Made by a program: the position numbers and the translations under genes. From positions 1-6,540 of the forward strand of contig JAPPBK010000251.1 in assembly GCA_026705105.1 (NCBI GenBank): 6,540 bases of DNA, read 5' to 3'. The notes below the pieces were generated by a model. That model searched no databases and had not been told where the DNA came from. It worked only from the letters and a program-made list of their open reading frames with translations. The DNA comes from Chloroflexota bacterium (lineage in GTDB: Bacteria > Chloroflexota > Dehalococcoidia > Bin125). Position 1 is the first letter of the stretch, and each line of letters begins with the position of its first letter. Positions 1-5,097 of the stretch are shown one piece after another.

Positions 1-1
1 C

Positions 2-562
2 TTCAACCTGCTGTTGCAGGTCCTTGACGACGGGCGGATCACCGACGGACAGGGCCGCACCGTCGACTTCCGCAACACCGTCGTGATCATGACCAGCAAC
101 CTCGGCACCACCGCCAGGATGGATACGCGTATGGGTTTCGCGGGTTCTCACGAGGAACGCGCTCGCGATTGCGAGCGGGCGCTCAAGGACTTCTTCCGTC
201 CCGAGTTCCTGAACCGCGTCGACGAGGTCGTCTGCTTCGATCCATTGTCCGAAGAGGAACTGCTGGAGATCGTCGACCTGATCGCAAACGAAGAACGCGG
301 CCGCCTCGCCGAGATGGGCCGCAGCTTCGCACTCACCGACGCCGCCCGACGCAGACTCGCCGGCGACGGCTACGACCCCGCCTTCGGCGCCCGCCCGCTG
401 CGCCGCGTCTTCCAGCGCCGGATCGAAAACCCGCTGAGCAAGCTCCTGATCGCCGGCGAGTTCGCCGAAGGCGAGACCATCATGGTCGACTACCAGGACA
501 ACGACTACACCTTCACCAGCACCGCCACGTCGGCACCGGAGGCAGTCGCTGTCGCGACCTAG
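2..562 (+). CDS. ClpC/ClpB-type AAA+ ATPase, C-terminal part (5' end outside window)
   Basis: This is the last 186 residues of a Clp/Hsp100 ATP-dependent unfoldase. The reading frame is open from base 2 and runs off the left edge, so the start, the N-domain and the first AAA+ domain are not visible. What remains is the second AAA+ module. It has the stretch just after Walker B (FNLLLQVLDDGRITDGQGR), a sensor-1 Asn in IMTSN (visible residue 33), the arginine-finger segment FRPEFLNRVDE (66-75) and the sensor-2 motif GARPLRR (129-135) in the small D2 subdomain. Family members act as cytoplasmic hexamers that thread proteins for refolding (ClpB) or into ClpP (ClpC). The MGF-containing insert after sensor 1 leans towards ClpC, but the ClpP-docking loop lies outside the window, so ClpB cannot be excluded. 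A low-complexity tail of about 20 residues follows the D2 domain. The TAG stop is followed by a structured spacer. Confidence 0.93.
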   Translation, partial: FNLLLQVLDDGRITDGQGRTVDFRNTVVIMTSNLGTTARMDTRMGFAGSHEERARDCERALKDFFRPEFLNRVDEVVCFDPLSEEELLEIVDLIANEERGRLAEMGRSFALTDAARRRLAGDGYDPAFGARPLRRVFQRRIENPLSKLLIAGEFAEGETIMVDYQDNDYTFTSTATSAPEAVAVAT

Positions 563-572
563 CGGTCCCCAT

Positions 573-621
573 TTCACGCAAGAACCCGCTCCAGTTCCTG
601 CTTCACGCAGGAACCCGCTCC
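573..621. repeat. Two-unit direct repeat, 20-bp units at 29-bp period
   Basis: Bases 573-592 and 602-621 are near-identical 20-mers of the form TTCACGCARGAACCCGCTCC, differing only at 581 (A) versus 610 (G). The second unit forms the 3' half of the hairpin at 594-614. The repeat lies just downstream of the clp stop codon in a non-coding spacer. Its function is unknown. It may be a local duplication or the remains of a short interspersed element. Confidence 0.7.
594..614 (+). terminator. Perfect 8-bp hairpin after the clp gene (possible terminator or 3'-end stabiliser)
   Basis: GTTCCTGC (594-601) and GCAGGAAC (607-614) are exact reverse complements around a 5-base loop, 32 bases after the TAG stop of the clp gene. 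There is no T-rich run after the stem, so it is not a classical intrinsic terminator. A role in transcript ending or protection is an inference from position and stem quality. Confidence 0.4.
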
Positions 622-623
622 CA

Positions 624-673
624 TCTCCCCCCGCCACCGGCGGGAGGAGATGTCACGGAGCGACAGAGGGGGG
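624..673 (+). repeat. Intergenic double-hairpin repeat, copy A
   Basis: Two adjacent stem-loops are followed by an AGAG plus G-run tail. Hairpin 1 pairs 624-635 with 639-650 around ACC, with one mismatch. Hairpin 2 pairs TGTCAC (651-656) with GCGACA (660-665) around GGA, also with one mismatch. It shares its layout and most bases with copies at 1545-1595, 2171-2215 and, inverted, 6405-6448. It ends about 40 bases before the ribosome binding site of the crotonase gene. No transposase or target-site duplication is visible. Confidence 0.8.
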
Positions 674-686
674 CTCCGCGCCCGCC

Positions 687-692
687 TATACA
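687..692 (+). promoter_or_regulatory. Possible -10 element (TATACA) before the crotonase gene
   Basis: TATACA is a small AT-rich island in a very GC-rich spacer, 29 bases upstream of the ATG at 722, where a -10 box would give a short leader. No good -35 box is visible at the usual distance, where the sequence is part of repeat copy A. This is a weak positional call only. Confidence 0.2.
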
Positions 693-711
693 CTCAGGAC
701 GACACACCGAC

Positions 712-717
712 AGGAGG
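712..717 (+). promoter_or_regulatory. Ribosome binding site AGGAGG fixing the start at 722
   Basis: A perfect Shine-Dalgarno core AGGAGG lies four bases before the ATG at 722. It decides against the in-frame upstream extension to about 650, which would be translated from repeat copy A and has no family similarity. Confidence 0.8.
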
Positions 718-721
718 CCCC

Positions 722-1531
722 ATGACTACGCTCGCACCACCCATAACCGAGACGCTGCTCTACGAAGAGCGCGGGCACGTCGCGATCATCACTCTCAACC
801 GACCCGAACGACTCAACGCCATCTCGAGGGAAATGCTGGAGGCGCTCTCCGCCCAGCTGATCGCCTGCCAGCGCGAGCCCGACATCCGCGTCATCGTCCT
901 GACCGGCGCCGGTCGCGGCTTCTGCTCCGGCCTCGACCTCGTCGACCAGCAGCAGCGCATGTCGGCCGGCGAAGGCCGTCCCGGCTACAACCTGTTCGAC
1001 CTGCGCGATGAGCCGCCGATCGTGCTGCAGAAAATGGACAAGCCGGTGATCTGCGCGCTCAACGGCGCGGCCGCCGGCTACGGCATGGACATGGCGCTGC
1101 TGGCCGACATCCGCATTGCCTCCGACCGCGCCAAGATGGGCGCCGTCTTTGCCCGCCGCGGCGTGCTGCCCGAATCGGGCGGCACCTGGATCCTGCCCCG
1201 CCTGCTCGGCTGGGCCCGTGCTGCCGAAGTCGCCTTCCGCGGCCGCGTGCTCGACGCGCAGGAATCGCTCGATGTCGGCCTGGTCAACGAAGTCGTGCCG
1301 CACGACGACCTGATGACGCGCACGCTCGAGCTGGCCGACGAAATCGCCGCCAACGCGCCGCTCTCCGTCCAGGCGACCAAGCGCATGATGCGCCTGGGCA
1401 TGGACGAACCGTTCGAGGCCGCCGTCGACCACATCTACCTCCAGCTCCTGCCCCTCTTCCAGTCCGACGACTTCAAGGAAGGCGTTCGCTCCTTCATGGA
1501 AAAGCGCGACCCCGAGTTCACCGGCCGCTAA
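722..1531 (+). CDS. Crotonase-superfamily enzyme (enoyl-CoA hydratase/isomerase family, PaaG/ECI-like active site)
   Basis: A complete 269-residue cytoplasmic acyl-CoA enzyme of normal family length. The two oxyanion-hole segments that hold the CoA thioester carbonyl are present: CSGLDL (68-73) and GAAAGYGMD (115-123). The C-terminal trimerisation helix ends in the family-typical EKRDPEFTGR. By eye alignment with rat mitochondrial enoyl-CoA hydratase, catalytic Glu144 corresponds to Asp123 and Glu164 to Phe143, so a plain hydratase mechanism is doubtful. Glu151 in GVLPESGGTW instead lies where Eci1-type isomerases carry Glu and PaaG-type isomerases carry Asp (GLVPDxGGT). An enoyl-CoA or ring-oxepin-type isomerase is therefore the better guess, with unknown substrate. 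The start is set by AGGAGG four bases upstream. It leads a run of three + strand genes and sits between repeat copies A and B. Confidence 0.93.
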   Translation: MTTLAPPITETLLYEERGHVAIITLNRPERLNAISREMLEALSAQLIACQREPDIRVIVLTGAGRGFCSGLDLVDQQQRMSAGEGRPGYNLFDLRDEPPIVLQKMDKPVICALNGAAAGYGMDMALLADIRIASDRAKMGAVFARRGVLPESGGTWILPRLLGWARAAEVAFRGRVLDAQESLDVGLVNEVVPHDDLMTRTLELADEIAANAPLSVQATKRMMRLGMDEPFEAAVDHIYLQLLPLFQSDDFKEGVRSFMEKRDPEFTGR

Positions 1532-1544
1532 CTGCTCCGAGGAT

Positions 1545-1595
1545 CCCTCTCCCCCCGCTCCGCGGGGGGAGATGTCCCGTAGGGACAGAGGGGGG
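1545..1595 (+). repeat. Intergenic double-hairpin repeat, copy B (best-preserved forward copy)
   Basis: It begins 14 bases after the crotonase stop. Hairpin 1 is a perfect 11-bp stem (1548-1558 with 1562-1572) around TCC. Hairpin 2 is a perfect 6-bp stem, TGTCCC (1573-1578) with GGGACA (1582-1587), around GTA, followed by AGAG and a G-run. A short tail CCGAAAG (1603-1609) is shared with copy C. The two stems could weaken transcription into the next gene, but there is no T-run, so no intrinsic terminator is claimed. Confidence 0.88.
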
Positions 1596-1618
1596 CCGCC
1601 CGCCGAAAGCCCACGTTC

Positions 1619-2167
1619 ATGCCCCAACGACCGATCAACAACGACGAGATCCAGCGCGTCTCCAGCTACCTGCTCGCGCAGGGCGAGAAGTACTCCTGGA
1701 TTGAACTCTGGCCGCGCGTCGTCGACGCCCGCATCGATTTCCTCAACACCCTCAACCGGGTCACGCCGGAGCAGGCCGCCTGGAAGCCCGGACCCGAGGA
1801 CTGGAGCATCGAGGAAGTCGCCCAGCACGTGCTGGACGGCTCGAAGCGCTGCGCCGACCTCGTTGCCCAGCTCTCGCAGGGCAAGGAACCCACGCTCACG
1901 CCGCAGGAGATCGGCGCGATCGATCCGGCCCAGCGCCCCGCCGACCGGCCCTTCCCGCAGTTGGTCCGCGACCTGCTGATCGACTCCCGAGAGTTCGGCA
2001 ATGTAATCGAGGGTCTGCCCGAGCCGCCCGCCTTCGAGCCCACACGGCCGCATCCCTTCTTCGGCGAACTGCACGGCCGCGCCTGGTTCATGTTCCAGCG
2101 CGTCCACGACCTCGACCACGTCAACCAGGTCAACGAGATCAAGGCAACCGAGGGCTACCCCTCCTAA
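1619..2167 (+). CDS. DinB/YfiT-superfamily putative metal-dependent enzyme
   Basis: A 182-residue soluble protein with the features of the DinB-like four-helix-bundle family. An early helix ends in WSIEEVAQHVLDG with His70. A late helix carries HPFFGELHGRAW followed by HDLDH, giving His163 and His167 in an HxxxH arrangement. His70, His163 and His167 match the three-histidine metal site of the family. Relatives include bacillithiol or mycothiol S-transferases, a maleylpyruvate isomerase group and many proteins of unknown role, and nothing here picks a substrate. The ATG at 1619 has only a weak GAAAG upstream (1605-1609), so the start is less certain than for its neighbour. It sits between two redox/acyl-CoA enzymes on the same strand, so a thiol-transfer or detoxification role is possible but unproven. 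Confidence 0.85.
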   Translation: MPQRPINNDEIQRVSSYLLAQGEKYSWIELWPRVVDARIDFLNTLNRVTPEQAAWKPGPEDWSIEEVAQHVLDGSKRCADLVAQLSQGKEPTLTPQEIGAIDPAQRPADRPFPQLVRDLLIDSREFGNVIEGLPEPPAFEPTRPHPFFGELHGRAWFMFQRVHDLDHVNQVNEIKATEGYPS

Positions 2168-2170
2168 CCC

Positions 2171-2215
2171 CCTTCTCCCCCGCTTCGCGGGAGGAGATAC
2201 CGAGGGCAGGGCGGG
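2171..2215 (+). repeat. Intergenic double-hairpin repeat, copy C (degenerate)
   Basis: It starts four bases after the stop of the DinB-family gene. Hairpin 1 pairs 2174-2183 with 2187-2197 around TTC, with one bulged base. Hairpin 2 is reduced to TACC (2198-2201) against GGCA (2205-2208) around GAG, with one mismatch. The G-run tail is interrupted. The shared tail CCGAAAG (2219-2225) runs directly into the ribosome binding site of the next gene. Confidence 0.72.
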
Positions 2216-2223
2216 CTCCCGAA

Positions 2224-2232
2224 AGGTGGTGA
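2224..2232 (+). promoter_or_regulatory. Ribosome binding site AGGTGGTGA before the LLM oxidoreductase
   Basis: This nine-base stretch differs from the anti-Shine-Dalgarno complement AGGAGGTGA at one position. From its GGTGG core it leaves three bases to GTG at 2233 and six to TTG at 2236. The spacing favours TTG, and the resulting N-terminus (MRVAIGMHRDG) resembles the usual start of the family, but both starts are possible. Confidence 0.6.
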
Positions 2233-2235
2233 GTG

Positions 2236-3282
2236 TTGAGAGTCGCAATCGGCATGCACCGGGACGGGATTCACGACTGGGACTCTGCCGTGCGTTACGC
2301 CCAGGAGGCGGAACGGCTGGGCGTCTACTCCTTCTGGTCGGCCGAGGCCTGGGGCCACGACGGGATCACGCCGCTCGCCTACCTGGCCGGCAAGACCGAG
2401 ACGATCAAGCTCGGTACCGGCATCATCCAGGGCGGTACGCGCAGCCCGGCCTTGGTCGGCATGACCGCGATGACGCTGCAGTCGATGTCGGGCGGACGAT
2501 TCATGCTCGGACTCGGCACTTCCGGCCCGCAGGTCGTTGAGGGCTGGCACGGCGTGCCCTTCGCAGGCGCGGTTTCACGGCTCAAGGAGACCGCCGAGAT
2601 CGTGCGCATGGTCTGCAGCGGCGAGCGCCTCGTCTACAACGGACGCCACTACACGCTGCCCCTGCCCGGCGGCGAGGGCAAGGCGATCCGCTCCGGCGCG
2701 CCGCCGACCGAACCGCCCGCCGTCTACTTCGCCTCGCTGGGACCCAACAGTCTGCGCATGTGCGGCGAAGTCGGCGACGGCTGGCTGGGCACGTCCTTCA
2801 TCCCCGAGACCGCCGACGTGTTCTTCGACGACATCCGCGCGGGCGCGGAATCTGCCGGACGCCGCCTTGACGACATCGACCTCGAGGCCGCCGCCGGGAT
2901 CGAGTTCACCGACGATGTAGAAGAGGCCGCCGCGCGGCACGCGCGGGGGATCGCCTTCACGCTCGGCGCGATGGGTTCGGCCAAGACCAACTTCTACAAC
3001 GACGCCTTTTGCCGACAGGGCTGGGCCGACGCCGCCAAAGAAGTCCAGCGGCTCTGGGTCTCGGGCGAGCGCGACCTCGCCCGCGAGCGCGTACCGGTCG
3101 AACTCGCGCTCAAGGTCAACCTGATCGGCAACGACGCCGAGGTGCTCGAGCGCCTGCGCGTCTACCGCGACGCCGGCGTCGATACAATCCGCGCCGGGAT
3201 CGCCGGCGACACGGTCAACGACCGCATCGCCAATCTCGAACGCTTCATGCACCTGGTCGGGGAGCTCAACTCCGAGGCGTGA
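2236..3282 (+). CDS. LLM-class oxidoreductase, probably F420-dependent
   Basis: A complete protein of 348 residues (349 if GTG at 2233 is used), with the TIM-barrel fold of the luciferase-like monooxygenase/F420-reductase superfamily. Recognisable segments are AEAWGHDGITPLAYLAG, IKLGTGIIQGG, SMSGGRFMLGLGTSGPQVVEGWHG, NGRHYTLPLPGGEGKA and GEVGDGWLGTSF. The GPQVVEGWHG and LPLPGGEGKA-type blocks are those of the mycobacterial Rv3520c-like group, which is assigned to coenzyme F420 rather than FMN. The predicted job is hydride transfer with F420 on an unknown small molecule in the cytoplasm. It is the third gene of a + strand run after a crotonase and a DinB protein, 68 bases after the latter. Its last 17 bases overlap the 3' end of the convergent VCBS gene. 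An FMN-dependent monooxygenase is the main alternative. Confidence 0.93.
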   Translation: MRVAIGMHRDGIHDWDSAVRYAQEAERLGVYSFWSAEAWGHDGITPLAYLAGKTETIKLGTGIIQGGTRSPALVGMTAMTLQSMSGGRFMLGLGTSGPQVVEGWHGVPFAGAVSRLKETAEIVRMVCSGERLVYNGRHYTLPLPGGEGKAIRSGAPPTEPPAVYFASLGPNSLRMCGEVGDGWLGTSFIPETADVFFDDIRAGAESAGRRLDDIDLEAAAGIEFTDDVEEAAARHARGIAFTLGAMGSAKTNFYNDAFCRQGWADAAKEVQRLWVSGERDLARERVPVELALKVNLIGNDAEVLERLRVYRDAGVDTIRAGIAGDTVNDRIANLERFMHLVGELNSEA

Positions 3283-5041
3283 TCACTTCGTAGCCCGACT
3301 CACCCTCGGTCACCAGAATCCAGGAGTCGGCCGGCACGTCGTTGAGCGTCGTCACCAGCCCGCTGGCCGGCCAGCGGATCACCAGATCCGCCGTTTCCGA
3401 CTCGTGCAGGCCGAAGTGCATCGCGTCCTCGCTCTGACCCAGGAAATGACTCGACACGCCCGCTTCGCGAATCTGCTCCGGCAACCCGTCGGCAAACACC
3501 GACACCTTCGCTCCCAGACCCTGCCGGTTGCTGGACACACCCGCGAGCGTTACCCGCAACCAGCTCCCCGCACCTGCGGACTCGTTGCGATAGAACAACG
3601 GCTCTGAGGCATTGTTGACCACGAACACATCCAGGTCGCCGTCGTTGTCCGCATCGAACACCAGCAGGCCCTTGCCATCCTCGATGTCATCGAGTCCCAC
3701 GTCCGTACTGCGGCTGCGGAAGCGGCCGGCGTCGTCGTTCTCCCAGTAGCGGGTCGCGTCGGCGTCGAAGCCGGGCATCATTTCCATGCCGTTGGTCATC
3801 GTCAGATCGAGGTCGCCGTCGTTGTCGGCGTCGAAGAACGCCGCCCCCCAGCCCCACGATCCATTGCGTACGCCGGCCGCGTCGGTCATGTCGGTGAAGC
3901 GCCGGTCGCCGTCGTTGCGGAACAGCCGGTTGCCGTCGCGCAGACCCTGCTCGCCCGATCCGGGACTCCCGGTGCGGAAGGAGAACACTGACGTCACGAA
4001 CCAGTCCAGGTCGCCGTCGGCGTCGTAGTCGCCGAACGTCGTGCCCATCGCGTTTTGCGCCGTGCCGACCCGCGCGTCGAGCGTGCCGTCGCTGAACGTC
4101 CCGTCGCCGTTGTTCCAGAACAGCCTGCTGGTGCCGAAGTCGGAGGCGACCGCGAGGTCGGGCCAACCGTCGTTGTCGAGGTCGACGAAGGTGGAACCGA
4201 ACGCGAACGTCCCCTCGGTCAACTCGCTCTGGGTCTGCGATACCACCTGTGCCATACCGACGCCCGCTGCCTCGGTCACGTCCTCGAAGTGACCGGGGCG
4301 CTCGGCGCCCAGGTTTCGCAACAGTCGTACGCCGGCCACCGCCTCGCCGACCAGTTGCGACGGCCGCCACTCGGTCACGTGCAGATCAAGGTAGCCGTCC
4401 AGGTCGTAGTCGCCGAACGTGGCCGAGAAGCCGATCCGCCGGTCCCCGGTGTCGACGGAGGCGCCGCGCGTTACACCCTCCTCCGAGAACACACCGCCAT
4501 CGTTGACGAACAGGTAGTGCCGGGTATCGCCGACCGTGGTCACGAACAGGTCGAGGTCGCCGTCGTTGTCGATGTCGCCCCAGGCTGCGCCGTTGGTGGC
4601 GAGTTCCCAACGGCTCAAGCCTGCAGCTTCCGAGACCTCTTCGAAGCGGCCGTCGCCACGGTTGCGAAACAGCAAATCGTGGCCGTCCATCCGGGTCACA
4701 ATCAGGTCAATCGCGCCGTCCCCGTCAAAATCGCCTGCCGCCGCTCCGCCGGTCATCCGCTCCGCGTCGCACAACGTGCGGTGGCGCTCTTCCTCGGTCG
4801 GTCGCGAGATGTTGTCGAACAGGCAGTTGCCCGGCTCTTGCGCCTCGAACTGGACGTAGACCAAGCCGGCGGCTTCGGCTGACTCCTGAAACAGCGTGCC
4901 CAGAGGCGGCGGGGTCACGACCGGTCCATCGGCCTGCGAGGGAATCTCGTCAGTGCACGCGACGCCCCACCAGGCGGCGAGGGCGGCGAGGGCCGTCATC
5001 AGGGTCACGCGTAGTCCGGTCATGGCGGATACTGCCTGCAT
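3266..5041 (-). CDS. Exported VCBS/FG-GAP repeat protein with C-terminal ASPIC/UnbV domain (CRTAC1-like)
   Basis: A complete 591-residue protein. A hydrophobic N-terminal segment (about residues 11-28) ends in GVAC with Cys29. This resembles a signal peptide, possibly of a lipoprotein, though Gly at the -3 position makes a weak lipobox. Seven calcium-loop motifs of the DxDxDGxxDL type follow at residues 104, 156, 211, 287, 338, 404 and 463, as in FG-GAP/VCBS blades of a beta-propeller. Residues 493-580 match the ASPIC/UnbV domain, with SNRQGLGAKV, a SHFLGQSEDAMHFGL stretch and VIRWPASG. Such proteins are extracytoplasmic, bind calcium, and are common in marine and sediment bacteria. Roles in surface binding or adhesion are suggested but not established. 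ATG at 5041 is used. ATG at 5023 (residue 7) would give a tighter signal peptide, and neither has a strong ribosome site. The gene runs against its neighbours and is probably functionally separate from them. Confidence 0.92.
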   Translation of the reverse strand: MQAVSAMTGLRVTLMTALAALAAWWGVACTDEIPSQADGPVVTPPPLGTLFQESAEAAGLVYVQFEAQEPGNCLFDNISRPTEEERHRTLCDAERMTGGAAAGDFDGDGAIDLIVTRMDGHDLLFRNRGDGRFEEVSEAAGLSRWELATNGAAWGDIDNDGDLDLFVTTVGDTRHYLFVNDGGVFSEEGVTRGASVDTGDRRIGFSATFGDYDLDGYLDLHVTEWRPSQLVGEAVAGVRLLRNLGAERPGHFEDVTEAAGVGMAQVVSQTQSELTEGTFAFGSTFVDLDNDGWPDLAVASDFGTSRLFWNNGDGTFSDGTLDARVGTAQNAMGTTFGDYDADGDLDWFVTSVFSFRTGSPGSGEQGLRDGNRLFRNDGDRRFTDMTDAAGVRNGSWGWGAAFFDADNDGDLDLTMTNGMEMMPGFDADATRYWENDDAGRFRSRSTDVGLDDIEDGKGLLVFDADNDGDLDVFVVNNASEPLFYRNESAGAGSWLRVTLAGVSSNRQGLGAKVSVFADGLPEQIREAGVSSHFLGQSEDAMHFGLHESETADLVIRWPASGLVTTLNDVPADSWILVTEGESGYEVITPRS

Positions 5042-5097
5042 TGCAATCGCGCGCTTCAGTGTTCGCTCGTGCGCACGCGCTTGAAGGGTAAACGACA
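5042..5097. promoter_or_regulatory. Divergent promoter gap with a 10-bp palindrome
   Basis: Only 56 bases separate the starts of the - strand VCBS gene and the + strand CoA-transferase, so both promoters must lie here or reach into the coding ends. The gap holds the perfect palindrome CGTGCGCACG (5068-5077) and a direct repeat GCGCTT (5051-5056 and 5077-5082). No convincing -10 or -35 box is seen on either strand. Binding of a shared regulator is a guess. Confidence 0.35.

Noticed and set aside
169..1011. + strand frame overlapping the clp end and the crotonase start
   Set aside because: The Arg/Pro-rich translation is typical of an out-of-frame read in GC-rich DNA. It runs through the spacer and repeat copy A and has no domain.
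624..2215. CRISPR-like array from regularly placed repeats
   Set aside because: The copies are hundreds of bases apart with genes between them, one is inverted, and there are no uniform spacers or cas genes.
686..2248. Long open frame on the - strand (520 codons) opposite the crotonase and DinB-family genes
   Set aside because: It is antisense to two well-supported family members and crosses two repeat copies. Its translation has no recognisable domain and is the biased sequence expected from the complement of GC-rich genes.
722..3282. A new defence or mobile system formed by the crotonase-DinB-LLM run
   Set aside because: All three proteins fall in metabolic families. No nuclease, integrase, transposase, toxin-antitoxin pair or reverse transcriptase is present in any frame.
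4055..4882. + strand frame opposite the VCBS gene
   Set aside because: It is the complement of the repeated calcium-loop codons. The - strand frame has seven clear motifs and the ASPIC/UnbV domain.
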